Notes under the pieces: generated by a model | The model's database searches: none | Told to the model about the DNA's origin: nothing | The model's input: only the letters and a program-made list of their open reading frames with translations | Part shown: piece after piece, positions 12,001-27,000 of the stretch | Layout of the letters: each line of letters begins with the position of its first letter | How positions within the stretch are numbered: the first letter of the stretch is position 1 | Source: Cardinalis cardinalis | Taxonomy: Eukaryota > Chordata > Aves > Passeriformes > Cardinalidae | Direction: 5' to 3' | Assembly (NCBI GenBank): GCA_014549065.1 | Contig: JACDOX010000018.1 | Span: 3,086,311-3,150,310, forward strand | Length of the DNA: 64,000 bases | Made by a program: the position numbers and the translations under genes

Positions 12001-15000
12001 GACAGAACACACAAGGCAACCCAGTCCTCACCCAGAGAAGATTACAGCCTACATTGCAGATGGTAACAAGCAACAACAAAAAGCAGGAGGTGGGAGAATG
12101 GCTGGCAATTGCAGTTGCACGAGCTTGAAGGCCCAGGGTTCATGTGTGAAGACCTTGGTGGCTGTATCTTTCTCTGCAAAAACTACAGCGTACTTACAGG
12201 GCAAAATGAATTTCCAGAGAATAAGATAAGAACAGCACAATTAAGTGGTTGTATCATAATGATTTGACTTTAAAAGAAAAAACAATAAAAATATTAGTTT
12301 TAATTTAATTTGCAGACCTGGTTTATACAGTTTACTTGGCTGTCCTGAGATATCAGTATTTTGAGGGATTTTTAAAATCACACATTTTCTGTAACTGTGT
12401 ATGAGAAAAAATCACACTAGATGAGAGTCCTATGGGACTGTGCAGACTGTCAGATGACATTGACAAAATGAATCACAGTTTCTCTCTAATTCTGGCTAAA
12501 TTTCAAGGTACTGTATATCTAGATGAGACCTACTTGTGTTATCATGGGTGTTTCGTGATTTTCCTTATCCCTAAGATCACACTAAGATTTAATTTAGTAT
12601 TATTTTATCTTTCATTTTATGTTTTGGTATCACCTTTCTTCTCACAATTCAGTTCAGCAAAAACAGGAGGAAAGGTGAAAACCTCCAAAGGAGCAGTATC
12701 TTCCTTACACTCTGCTGGGTATATTTTGGCTGTATTTTTAAATGAGAGACATGCTTCCTTTTAAGTTTTCCTAATTCTCTTTCTTGGTAAAACATCAACA
12801 GGGCTCAGTTTTCCCAAGTAGGTGCTTGTAGAAGCTAATAAAATAAACTCTAAAACAGTATGCAAGAGAAGGTGTAAAAATGCATTGCAATTTAAGCAGT
12901 AGACACATATGAGGACTGAGAAACTTTTTAATATGTTGACACATCCTAGGATTTCTCAGGTACTGAGACACACTTGTTATAACCTCCCTGCACTGAAGTC
13001 TGATTTGTCTTGCAGACACACAGCTATCTTGCAGTTTGAGGAGAAAACAGCTATGCTATGTCTGCTTCCTTGTCCTCCATCCCATCTCAGCCTATTCCAA
13101 TGTCAAAACAAAACCGTTAGCTTCATTTGTGCTAACATAGTACTTCTCAGCAGGCTGTGAGAAGAGTCATGATTTTTTTCTTTTTTTACTCCATTTTTAT
13201 TACGGTGAGGAACACAGAGAGAAAGATATGTTTTCCAATTACATTTGCATGTTTACTTAGGCTCAAAATACCCACTTGATTTTCACTTTTTTTTTTTTTT
13301 TTTCTCCAGCTCCACATGCTTCCACAGAATGTGGAAAGAAAATAAATCAGACAGTATTGCTGTCTTCGGCATCTAAATGCTCAACAACTTCTGAGTACCT
13401 GCATATGTGCAATTCTGACAGTTGTTCATAGTAAAGAGGTCTGTGTGGCTCCTTAGGACTTGCAGTAAGGGAAGGGATCTATAAACATTTTCCACTCTGC
13501 TGAACTTTCATTTAGAAATAAAACCAGGTAGTTTAATGAGTTAATGAGAAAACAGCTTTCAGACCTGGATACACTGCAAAAGCCAGGGGATTTGAGGACC
13601 AGTTATTATAAGTGTATGAGCTGAACTGAAAGTAGCATAAAGGGGAAAGGAGTCAAAAAATGCTATAAACAGTTTATGTCTGCATTAGGAAAAAAGTATC
13701 TGAATTAATACATAGATGATGGAGCTTTTTGGTAATTTCATAAGAGGTGGTAAGACCCAAGAAAAACGTTTGCAGCATATTTTTTTGAATTTGTAGGTTT
13801 GGAGGGGAGCCCACAAAACCAGCCTTCTCTGAACTCTCTGGAGCTCGGACTGCCTGCAGGATTTGAAGATGCATACACATCGAAAAGTGCATGATAAATA
13901 AGAAAAATATCCACTGACTTTTCTCCAGTGACCTGTCCTAGCTTCTGCTGATCTGGAGTCAGAAAATGCATGAAGTTGATACCCAAGTTCATAGCTCAAT
14001 TACATTTTTGTTTTACAAGTCTGTGTGTTGACCCAAATAAATTACAGCATTCATGCAATCCCATTAAATAAAACCCTACAGCCAACTTGTGTACTGTGTG
14101 AGGGAGGCCTCTCTTCCCTTTTGAGCAAAACATCCAGCCAATGTTGCAAAAAATGCAATTTGGGTCAGAGAACCACCCACTGGTAACTAAGTTAAGGAGC
14201 ATGCTCATCTGCTCAGGTCCTCAGGATGGAAACACTTCCCACTTTCCTGGTAGAGCTATTTGACATATACTCAGCTACTCTGTTTTCTCTTGCAATCAGC
14301 CTGCCCAAATACAAGGCAGGTTGTGGAAATAAGGTACCCTCCTCATTCTCTGTGTCTTACTGCCGCATCTGGTCCTAACACTGCAACTGATCTGCACTAG
14401 CAGTAGAGGAGGCTGAGATAATACATACATCCTACACATATACATCCTCTCTTCTGGGGATGAGAGAAGTGCCTCTTATACAGCGCTAAATGCAATAATC
14501 ATAGGTGGAACACATCCAGGAGACTACAAGGCAAGCACCCTCATCCTGCTATTCCCTGTGACTAGAAATGTGGCCAAACCAAGACTTGCTATAAGGTGTA
14601 AGGAGCAGTGGTTCTGCAAAAGGCCACAATTTCTACTTTTTAAACTCTTTTGCTGTCTAAATAAGTTGAGGTAGTGAGATGTGTGGGTGGTTGGGCTAAG
14701 GGTCACCACCACATCATATAAATAGCTACATCAGTTGTACTGGCTTGTGCAGCCACTCCATAGAAGTAGTATACCCAAGCAATACAGGAGACAGGTGAAT
14801 AAGATGAACTTCTATTTCCTAAATAATGCATAGCTGAGCTTTTTTTCTCCTTTAAACAATTATTTAGCTAATTATTTCTTTAATCACATTGCTTAGAGAG
14901 ATCTGATAAGTTCAATTTTCTGAGAAGGCAGAGTGTTTGTAAACATGCATGGATCTCAGAACATGTGTGAGCTCAAACTCAAGCTAAGAGACCCCTTAAA

Positions 15001-18000
15001 AGACAAAACTGGCACTCCTCAGCACAACTTGCTGCTTTTCCTTTATTTGTGCTGACTATCCAGAGGCAGTCTGGACAATCTGACCTATAGGAAGTGGCTG
15101 TTTCATGCCCTCATGGGAGTGCTTTCCACTGGATGAGCAACATTACCTGCATGCCTTCTTGACCAGAGATCCCCACACCAACATCTGCCACTTGGATCAT
15201 GCTGACATCATTAGCACCATCACCTAAAGATGACAAAATGCAGTTTTACTGTCACTAGCAGACCAACAACAGCTGGCAGCAACAAAACAAAGGAAAAACA
15301 GTTGTTATTGAGTGTTGGTTGAGTATACTTAAAAGAGACATTTACTAAGTGTTGGTTGGGTATAGTAAGGGAGACGTGCAGTAGGAGAGGACACACCTTT
15401 AGAATGTAAGGTTCAAAGCTCGCAAATTTTCCAAGACATTCTGATATTTTTAGACCTTTTTATCACAGGAAAGTAACAACAAAACAAACCCACCTCATTT
15501 TAATAATACCTAAAATTCAGGTATCAGGCTTGAACTGCACCAATAGTAAACAGAAAGATGAAAATAAGCATGCCCACCAATACTTCTTCTCCCTGATTAA
15601 GAGTCCNCCTGCAATCAGGTATGACTAAGAATTAAATGTGCAAGAAGGCCTAAAGCCAATGAAAATGTCCACACTGTAAAAAACACTAAAAAAGGTTAAA
15701 AAGTAGATGAATGAAAGAAAAAGTCAAGAGAGTAGGGTTGACCAGTCTGAGATCTTCAGTACACGCAAGACTGGTAGATTTAATTGGAATGGTTGCAAAG
15801 CCACCACCCCCTACTCTGCTTCCAGTCATGATCCCACAAGTGACAGGTGCTGTAGACAGGATACCAGAATAAGATATGTATCTGGTTCTTAACCTCTTAC
15901 ATTTACAGCCAGTGTACTAATGGAAAATGATACTGTGTTAGGTTATGACAAGACACTTGGTTTTAAACTTCAGTGGCTGAGGTGCACACCACATGTCACC
16001 AGTCTCCCTGCTATTGGCACATATAAGAGTGGTATCCACTCACCAAAGCTGATGTCTTTGTGACTGTGTGATACAGAATCACAGAATCACAAGGTTGGAA
16101 GAGACCTTCAAGATCATCCAACCCATATCCTAACACCTCAACTAAACCATGGCACCAAGTGCCATATCCAATCTTTTTCTAAACATATCCAGGGATGGTG
16201 ACTCCACCACCTCCCCAGGCAGACAATTCCAGAACGATATCACCCTTGCTGTAATAAACTTTTTCCTAACATCCAACTTATATTTCCTTTGGTGCAGTTT
16301 AAGACTGTGTCCTTTGGTTCTCTCAGCTGCTGTCTGGAGAGAGAGACCAACCCCCACCTGACTACAAGGAAGTAGTCCTTTCTTTCAGGGCTTTGTAGAG
16401 AGTGATAAGGTCACCCCTGAGTCTCCTTTTCTCCAGGCTACAACCCAAGGTAGCTCATGTTGGTTAAAAGGGAGGATGCATACAGCTAGGCTTTAAGCCA
16501 GAGCAGGAGCTTAAGGTCAACTCGTAGGATCAAGATGCTAAGAAAGAATGAACACACAAGCTGCCCAGTCTCCACTAGTGTTATTAAGCATTCTGGATAA
16601 TTAAAGTTAATGAGCCAGATGTTTTTTAAAACATATGCAAATTATTACGTCCACAGTCAGTTAGCCAAAGATACAAATTCAGTGGGAGGGAGGCATATTT
16701 GAACAAGATATAATATATTCAGCATGAAGATTGTGATAATCACGACATACTTGGTGATGTTGATGTCACACAAGTCTGGCAATTTTCATATGTACTTAGG
16801 GTTTCTCATGGGCAGGTCCCACCCATATGTGTTCCAGATATAATTAACCAGTACATGTAGATGAAAACAAGTGTATTTGTGACAGTATATGCTGAAAACA
16901 TATCTTCTAATGAAACATGAACCTAAACTTGAGATAGGGAAAGAAGAGCTGGTTAACTTGTGTAAAAATCATAGAAACATGGAAGATCCTGTCAAACTTA
17001 AAAGAGATGGACTGCCAAAATCTCCCCTTTGCCAGTTGAGTGATTAGGTGGGAAGTGTAAGTGTTGTTATGATACCAGTTGTAAATCCACTCTCTATAAT
17101 GACAAGGCCAAGTTATAGCCTGTGCTGTATGGGTGACTTGTGATGATAAACACAGAACCTTGAGTTTAAGCATGATGGGATGAAACAGCACTGAGCAAAA
17201 ATTTTTTGGGTGTAATACAGTGATTGCAAAATGGTGTTTTGCACAGCATGAGATAACCCAGTTCTTCACACCTGTGTTTAGACATGTCAAAACCTCTTAG
17301 CATAACTGGGTCCTGATGACCTAACTTCTGTAGGAAGAAATCCCAAATACTACTCCAAAGTTCCATCCTGGTTTTGAGTAAGTATGTTAGAATAAATATA
17401 TTAGAATTGTACAATATGTTTTCAGACGAAACTGGAAGGCTGCTTCAGTTGTGAGGCAGCTGGGAGGGTCCTGTGTCATGTCAAAAAAATTAGAATTTTT
17501 AAGACACAGTATACATCAAGGCAGAGTAGTATAAATGGAGGTACTTACCTATTGCCAAGGTCATTGCTTTGAGCTTGTCTCTGACTAGTTTCACTACCAT
17601 GCTCTTTTGGAGTGGGGTAGAGCGACAGCACAAGACTGAACGGCATCGCTTCGCTAGTGCAAGAAATTTATCTTCTAGCGTGGGCTCCAGAGCATAAGCT
17701 AGAGTCCTTCCATCAATGACTAAGCCCAAGCTGGAAAGCACAGGGGAAGAGGGTGGATAGAGAGGGGTGAACCCAACAGTCATGTTTCCAGTAGCTCCAT
17801 CTATTGTGTTGTCTGAAAACTTAGATTCTACGCATTGCAGACACTGTTCCAGCAAGATAGCACATGTCTCCTGAAAAGAAATTCAAAATAAAAATTCTTG
17901 AGAGAAAAGAACATGTATCCAAAGCCTTCTGTTTGCTGTATGTTTAGGCATAACTAATATGGGGAATGTATTATTTGCTGTGCTGTTAAAGTTAAAATTT

Positions 18001-21000
18001 CTAATAATCTTCTACTTGTTCTGAACACACTTAACTCTTGCAGAAGGTATGACAACAGGAAAGAGTAGAAAGGCTTAAAATCTAATTCTTCTTTAACATG
18101 CACTTTTGTACGCTACATTTCTTTTAGCTCCTTCTCAGAATAACAGTGCTGAGAAATGANACATAATTGGTACCAAGTTAAGTATGGTGATGAACACCAT
18201 TATGGTGATGAACACCATGTGTACGCCCACAAGTCAGATCAAAGAGTTATGCATTGTTAAAGGCCAATTAAAGGTTATTTAAACTGAAATCTCTCTCCTA
18301 GCCATGCTTAACTAGAAGATGTTACTGAGAATATAAGAACATTTAAAAGAAATGCTATTGGTCTTACAGCAAAGTATGACTAAAAAGAAAAACCATGGAA
18401 AATTAATTTACCAGTTCAGTTGATACACCCAAGAACGGAAATTGCTGTTATCTTTTCTTTCTTTTTGAAAGAAATTGGAGCTGAATACTGATGGCCTACC
18501 TGTCCTCTGCTGATCTGAAGTCCAACTTTATCACCCCATAAAAGGACTATAGCACTATCAGTCTGGTTCCTTGTATGTTAGACCATATCAGTAAACTCTT
18601 TGTGACTGCTTGCAACAAGTTGAGCACAGGAAAGATCAGTAATTCAGAAGGATTAGAAAAGGTCAGTTAGGAAGCAAGGCATTATTGTAGATTTGGTTTT
18701 CTGCCTCTCACTGTTAGCGTCAAAATTTAAATATTGCTTCTATCTCCAGAGAAAAAGCCACCTGAGAAAACATGAATGACTGAGTTATCTAAACACTACA
18801 TTTCAGTGGCATAAAATAAAGCACAATTTCTCAACAGGTTATTAATTGCTTTCTTTCTCAGCATGTACTTAATAACAGGTTGCTTTTAGACCCATTAGTG
18901 CCAATACACAGAAATAGGGATGTTTNGAAAATGCATACCAAAGAAAGTGATTTATGCTGCTATGGCATATTTTCATTCATGGTGGAGTTCACTGCACACA
19001 GTTACATGTTTTCAGTAAGGTAATGATACATGAAGCTATGGTTTAGAAGCATGATTCACTGAAAAGTATTCAAAGACATGTCCTACCTGAAAATTATAGC
19101 TGAAGCAGGAAAAGAAGCAAAAAAAAAAAAAAAGGAAAAGGAAAAAAGCCATCAAACTTTTAATTGCACAAGTTGAAAATAAAGCAAGACTAGTTAATTA
19201 GTCAACTTGTATACTGGATCTGCTTACTGGTGATTCAGCATTCAAAGTGATAATTTCTTCATCGTGATCTAGTAGCTTGCAGGCATATGCAATATTAACA
19301 GCTGTTTCTTGCTTGTCTCCAGTAAGAACCCAGATCTGCAACCCAGCTTTGCGCAAGCTCGCAATGGTTTCTGGAACACCATCCTGCAAACGGTCCTCTA
19401 TGCCAGTTGCACCTAAGCACATAAAAAGGCAAAATATTCCTTAATATTCCTTATTAAATTAACATCTAGGATTGCCCTTGAATTTTAAGTTTAGATTACA
19501 CAAAAAAAAACCCAAAAAACCAAACCCCACAAAACAAAACCCAAAACAGCCAGACCAGCAGCCACTTTTACTGGGAGGCAGACAAACTACCAATGGTTGC
19601 AAGATTTGGGCAGCTTTTTGGGGGTATTGAGAAGGAAGAAAGGAAAGTAGCTGTGGTAAACAGTTGCAAATAACAAATCCAGAATTCAAAATGTCAAAAG
19701 CCACCAGATGCCACTCCTAGTTCCAGAGGTTCACAAGGCTTATTGTCTCTATGCTCTATATCTATATTATTTCTGCTGAATGTTGCTAGAGAAGCTATTG
19801 GTTCTTGGAGATAATTTCAGTTCCTAAAGGTCTTAACTGTCTTTTCTCAGCAAGAAGAGAGTGGGTCACTAGAAATTCCTCTTTTGAAGGGGACTAACAG
19901 CAGGACTGCAGATTGGCAACAGCAGATTAGACTGCAAACATAAACCTTTTAGTGCCTTGTTACTGCTCTTTGCTCTTGCAGAAAGACGCTGGTACCCAAA
20001 TGAGATATAGCAGAGAATAAATCATAAATCTGTTGACCAAGCTGTGACAGTAAAATGTGCATTTTCATGCTTTCAATGAATCTTTCTACCTGTTATAAAA
20101 GACTGGGTATCTGTTTTAAGCTTACATAAATCAACTGACTGAGACAAGATTTTCATATATATGAAAAGTGGCAAAAAGCCACTCAGGACCAAGCTCAATG
20201 TCACCACTGGGTGACACAGAGACTTCAACATGAGGAAATGCAAGCCCTGCCACTAGCAAATGAGGAAGTGACAGACATGCAAATTACCTGGAACAACAGG
20301 AAAAACAAAACAAACTTTTCTCAGCTAATTATTTCTTCTATGTTTCTTCCTTGAAAAAAAAGAATTAACAACAGAAGTCCCCTTAAGTTGGAGCANCAGT
20401 CATTTACATGAAAACACATTCTTAGGGCAATGTTGGGAAAGCTATTGCTATCTAAATAAAGAAAAATATATTCTAGACTGAATTTTTATTCCCACAACCT
20501 AACGATGACTGATCATTGCAAGCTCCAAACCACACTATGAGGTTCTTAGGGAACGACTGAACTGATAGTTTACTACTGGCCAGAGCTCACTTTTTTCTTT
20601 TTCTTTTTTTTAAATCTCAGACTGCAGCCAGAGCCAACAGGTACACCCATGTTGGGATCTTGATTGCTCTGGTCTGAATTAGGCAACTCATGCCCCCCTT
20701 TAAGTCAGGGAAGAGAACCAGACACTTTGAGGGCATGATTCATCTAATCCTAAAGCAGATATCTAAGTGAGACCAAAAAACACTTTTTTTTTGTCTCTCC
20801 ATTGGTTATATGTCAAGCCTTAGAGATCTGTAGTAGATGCATTAAAAGTTGGGTGAGGTGAATCTGTTTCCCAGAGACAGGCATGCTGGCAATTAGTGAA
20901 GGTCTTTCAACATCTCAGCTCAAAAGAGTATAATTTAGCTCTTGCAATACTTTTTTACATACACTAATTTTAACTGCAACCCCTTGCCACAGAATACACA

Positions 21001-24000
21001 GGCCCTGAGTGCATGTGCTGAACCTGATGTATATGAAAGTTGATGCCTCTCACAGATGCAGTTTGTGAGCTTTCCTTTGTGTGGCTCTGGTGCCCCTGGA
21101 GTCAGGGAAGTCTCTGAACCCTTGAAGCAGCACTGAACTAATGAAATTCTGTAGACAGCTTGGGCCAAGTCCTCCTCTTCTTTAGAGCAGCAGTTCCCAT
21201 TTAGGATATTGTGTCAAATTCATCCCTGGTATTACTCCACTTATTTCACTAGTGACAAAATGTTGGCAGGAGCAAGGAAAACAGGGTATGTCTTTTATGT
21301 TAATTANATCCTAATCCTTTGTGGTGCTGCACATGACAGCCACGATAAAGTCCCACGAAAGCCAATTTCTATACTGTCAGGAACAATTTAAGGGAAAGAA
21401 CAGATTTCGTAGCCAAGTTTTCAGAATTTTTATCACATTTTAATTTCATGTCCAGCTCTCATTTCATTACCTAGCAGATGCAGATTCTTCTCTAACCGGA
21501 GTGCTGACTGAAACAAAAGCTCTTCACGATTTTCAATAGAGGATTCTGCTTCCAAATGAGTTTTTAACCAACAGCCATACTCTTCCTTGCTGAGAACCTG
21601 TTACAAAGAGTATGTGAGGGCAGTCAATACGATGCAAAGGCATTCATACTTTACCGAATAAAATGAAAAAGAAGTTATGAATCAAGAACAATAAAATAAT
21701 AAATACCTTCAGTAATCTTTGTAAAGACTCTCCTTAAAAGCAAAGTAAAAGCCTGCATTTACTTACTCTTTTTGCAATACAGAGAGTCCGCAGCCCATTT
21801 ACAGCATAAAGATTAAGGTAATTTTGGGTTTTGCTTCGGATTTTTTTTTGATGTTTGCCCCGAGGGTCATCTAGATAAGAATAAAACCATAAATTACTTG
21901 TTGAAAAATAACAGCAGCTGAATTGCCTCAGAGAATAAAAACTTGTATACAGTGCTTACTGTACCAGCACTTTATAACTGATACTTTTAAAGATGTGTTG
22001 ATATTTCCTGGGAAACTCAAGTTGTTGGGTTTTTTTAAAAAATCTTTTTGTTCTCTTTTCCATTTTCCNTCTTCAAAAAAGTCACTGTGAATGTATGTGA
22101 GAAAGACCTTTTTTTTTACTGAAGTGTTTCTTTCACCTGAGTACTTTAAGAAATCACGATAATCTTCATAGCAGACAATACTGTCAGAAATAGAAGTATG
22201 ATTTCAAATACGCTACTAGCAAATGTTTTTTCTGCTTCTCCACAGCTCTTCATGTGCAGAAAAACAACACTTAAAAATAGCACTCAGTCTTTCACCATGG
22301 CTAATATCTGGAAAGAAGTGGAAACAGTGCTCTGTTTTGAATATCTAAGTGCATGAAGGTCCTTTTGTCTGTTACTGCTGTACTGATACTTCCTATCAGG
22401 CTGAATCAATGCAAGAAGTTCTTGGTGTGAACGTGATTTCATTTAGAGCAGAATTTGCACTTGCAGACCTCACAGCTAGCTTCTACCTTGGATGCATCAG
22501 CAAGACTTCCACTTAGCTTTACCCTTCACTTAAAGCCATGTGTAACTACTCAAAATGAGGACTGAGCATCTGTTTCTTTTCTCTCTTTAGCTGGGACTGG
22601 TGCAGTGTGCTCACTCCATGATCAACAAAGAGTACTAAATATGATGGCAGCACATTTTGTTCCATCTTATTACATGAAATAACGTCTCCAAAAATTAAAA
22701 ACAAGTGAAAATGCATCTTTTTTATCATCTAGGATTGAGACATGTTCATGAAAAAGGTACTGTAGTGGTAATCTTTAATAATATGAATTTCAAGGTTAGC
22801 ACTTAAGTAAACCTACAAGGGGGGAAATTTTTAGATTGGAGACATTGAGTGAGAATGACTGGTACCTTCTTGGCAGGTTTCCCTACTCCCTGATGTGATA
22901 CACTTTTTTTTACTGAAGTCTGAATATTTTTGGGGAATGTAGAATCATTTCAGGATATAATTCTCTAACTGGAGCTGTTCCTAAGTTCACTATTTGAGTT
23001 ACTGGTACCTGCACAGTAACCAGTCCCTGAGTCAGGTGACCACTCCTCACCCCAAAGTCTGGGCACCTCAAGGGACCTNCTACATACAGCACTGAATGTG
23101 CTGCTGTGCTCTCATACTGAGAGCCTGTGGGCACTGTGCCATTATACTAGGCACTTAATACAGGTATATAAATTAGATGGCATAAGTATCTTACTGTTTA
23201 TACTTTTCAGAGCCCATTTACGCAGTGTGCACTCATACTGAATTTGATCTTGCTATATGTTAACTGCATACGTATATCTGTCTATAAAGTTACATAGCAT
23301 TCAGCACTTTCATATTTATACAGCAGCAGAGTGTATAATTCGGCCTGCAGATGCTCCAGGACAAACTCATACATGTATTGATTTTGTAGAAATAAGGGAA
23401 CTGTGAGTTTGGAATCCAAATACTTGGTTTTTGTTCCATTTATCCCAACTATGTATTAGAACATTTAACTCACTGTACAGCTACTTTCTCACCTTTAAAG
23501 ACTTTTCTGNTGTCTCTAGGTCTGCAAAGCTGGGATTATACATACACAGTTGTTCCTAAGGGACTCTGTGAAGATTGTGGTATTTCCTGCATATGTTCAT
23601 TTCAGGTCCATCTGATTAGGGTCATGTGGAGAATACTGACTGGTAGGAATATTCTCATAGGCCTGTCCATCTACCTATTAATACTACCTTATGCTATCAC
23701 CATTGATTGTCTCAAAGGGACAACACAGATATAATATTATTGCAGAAGGACATCCCTACAAGTATTACTTGCAATTGGAAAGCCCTTTCCTACATTATAT
23801 ATGGAAATATGCATATAAGGAACCAGCAGCCTAACACAGTTTCATTTTGCTACTTTTCTATTAGTGCATTATAACCTTTTTGGCACATGTGACTTTGCTG
23901 TATAACAAAAGAATTTTCTTTTCTGGGAGAAGTACTGCAGCAAACCTTCTTTGAGGCTTCTTGTATTAGTGAGGTTTTTTTAAACTTTAGAACAATAATG

Positions 24001-27000
24001 CAGGCAAGCATTCTTCCCAATTTATTGTCATACATTGACATTCTAGAGAAAAATTTTTTGCATATCCCACATGAAATCATCTTATGGGAGTGGCTATTTC
24101 AGTGGCTTGCTGACTTCAAATGATGCAAACTTCAATAGGTGCTTAAACACATCAAAAGCTGTTTCTATCCCTTTAAGGTTAAGTGGTGTTAATCATTTCA
24201 GATCTGTCTAAATACCACAGGTGCTAATGCAGTGATCATAATGTTAAATGCTCCTACCTCCCTCAATGAACAAAGACAGCAACACTCTACAAGTAGAGAT
24301 GTGTATACTATTTTCAGTGCTAGTTCTCATTTCCAGCATACCAATGACAGCTAAAGCCCCTTACAGCCGTTCATATGCCTTATCAGTCCTACTCTGAGAT
24401 TTATCTTGTGCTCAGAAGTTACAAGGAGGGAAGGAATCTCTTGCAGACAAGACCCAGTTGTGGAGATTTTTTTTTAGCTGGGATGCAGCGTCTGCTCTGA
24501 GCAGTGTGACCACATGCCCCATGTCAGTGAAAAACAGCAAGGGAGTTCCCTCCAGAAGAATGACAGAGAGCTAGTGGCCTTCTGCTTCTTCATTTCCTTC
24601 CATAATCTCAAGCTGCAGCAAGCCAGTGCAGTCACGGTTTTCTCAATGATTTATGTTCACAGCTCCTGGGCGAGCTGGGTATTGATTCAAACAGCAACTT
24701 TCTTATTTATGAACATGGTGACTGTTGAGATAAAGTAAAAACAATACACTCTTGGGAATCATTTCAAGGCTTTTGGAAATATCTGTTTGCTATCAGAATA
24801 CACTAGGTTCCACAGTCTTAACTAGATATACAGGCAGAGCAAATGGAGTAGATTAATAATATTTTTAAATTTTGAGGCTCATGACAATTTATACTTTTTT
24901 ATAAGACACAAGGAAGCTAAGACATAATACTTCTGCTTGTGATTTCAGGCTGTTTCTCTCATCATATTCCAAAATACTTATCCTTCCAAACAGGACTCTT
25001 TGTTTCATGCCATGTGGTGTTTGAACTGGGAGATTACAGGCATAGTGCTGCCTTGGTCCTTCAGTCTAAGGGCAGAAGTCTCAAGACACATGCTTGACTA
25101 GTGCACAGTTCACATGTCCCTGAAGCACTAAGAGAGCGAATACCAAGTCGTGGGATTAGCTGTTGTGTCTATTCACTTTTTAGTCATTTCCTTAAAATGA
25201 TAAATGACTGAATTCTTGCAGCATTACATCTCCCCACACACACGTGTTCAACCATCACCAGTGAACTGGATAAAACCAACGACAGATCCCACAATACAGA
25301 TAACAGCCACAGCATAAATCTTTTTAGGCTCCCTCTACATCCATTGACACTAGGATACTTCAGGCAAAGACAGAAAATTCAGTTCCAGGCGTGAAAGATA
25401 CTCAAGAGAAATGTCAAATGCTTTACAGACAGATTTGCTGAAACATACAGAATTACTGAAGCCAAGAGGGGCTTAAGAGAACCAGAAAAAACAAGGGGAA
25501 CTGCTTATGGTGTTCTAGTGGCTGCACTTTACATTGCTTGCAAAAGCACAGCACACCGGAACTCATAGTTCAATTTGGGCTAAAGAAACCCCAAACAAAC
25601 AAAAAACCCAAACCGAAACAAAAATCTTCCCGTACAATTTCAGAACCACTTTCAAGGTGTTTGCTTCTAATGATGGTGGAATCTGTATTTGTCTAGCTAC
25701 AGACACTGCCCATTCCCATAGTGACCTTCAGGAACTCTGCTTCTTCTCCAGCATGTATCACCTTTGATGATGTCACCATTTCTTAATTTTCATACTGGCC
25801 TTACTGTTTTTACCTAGGTGGGTCCCAGACCTGCCTGAAATTTCCCTGAAAATTCCTTAATCCATTGAGTCTACTGTAAATGGACACTGCAGCTTTGAAC
25901 ACAGTCCGTTATATGGTGGCAAAAAATGTAAGACCTGGCATAAAATATTTTTCCTTTTCTAAATCTTCAGTTCTCATTCTGAAAAACTCATTTTCAATCA
26001 TTATTTCCTTGGTATTAGAAATTTTCAGTGCTAAAAATTCTCTATTAGTAGTTTGGATGGAAAGAAGTTTCCATAGATGTTCTCCGTGCCTTCTGTGATA
26101 TCAGATCTTTGCTAGAAAATTATTCATGAATACTTTGTTGTTAGTTAAGGACAAGTTGTTCTTAATTTTTTTGGCTCAGCTTTGATTTACATGGCTGAAA
26201 CCAGAAAACTAATGCCAACATTTTTTCTGTGTTTCGTTAAACTAAAATTACACAGTGTGAGCCTTTCACAATTGTTTACTCCAACTAATGTCAAAATAAC
26301 CACAAAGTCAATGCTTTAGTGAAACATGGGAAGTACCTTTAGCACTTTGGGCTCTGTCCATTCATATTGGGGTAATCTTTAAACAGTGCATGAAATTCAG
26401 TGTTGAAAATACAGTAAATTAGATGCAAACTGATTAATGCAAACTGAAACCCATGAGTTTCCTCTAACTTCTGAAAACTTACAGGATTCTTCTTGAAATA
26501 ACTGATTACAATTAGCTGTTTAAGGTTGTCTCTACTTCCTAGGACATTTGGGTGCTGAAGAATTCTCCATGCTTTAGGGAAATTCCATGTTCACAGCTAC
26601 ATGTCTGTTGCTTGCTGGTCAATTATGTATTTGAAGCCAAGATTTCTTGCCTGAACAGCATCTCTACGTCTTTTGCCACAACCTTTCTGTTTTGATGGCT
26701 GATTTATTCACATTGCCCTTAGCATCATAGTTAAACATGAAAAAATGTGCAACATTTTCAGCAAAAGGATGTAAAGACTTACAAACGAAACAGAGTGAAG
26801 CAGCAATAAAAAGTACTTCAGTTTCATATAAAATATTCAGCTGTCCAAGCATTGCCAGGCAGGTCTTTCTAATGCAAGGTAAATTGCTTTGGCCAAGTTG
26901 TAATAAATTCCTTTAAAATAAAGCTTGTAAGTAGAAGATCTTCTACAGAAATTATCTTTACTCATTCTTGCGAGGTAAGGAACCAGTAATTTGCTACAGA

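Noticed and set aside
13287..13320. Long T tract followed by CTCCAG, resembling a plus-strand splice acceptor
   Set aside because: No open exon or donor follows; most likely a simple poly-T tract.
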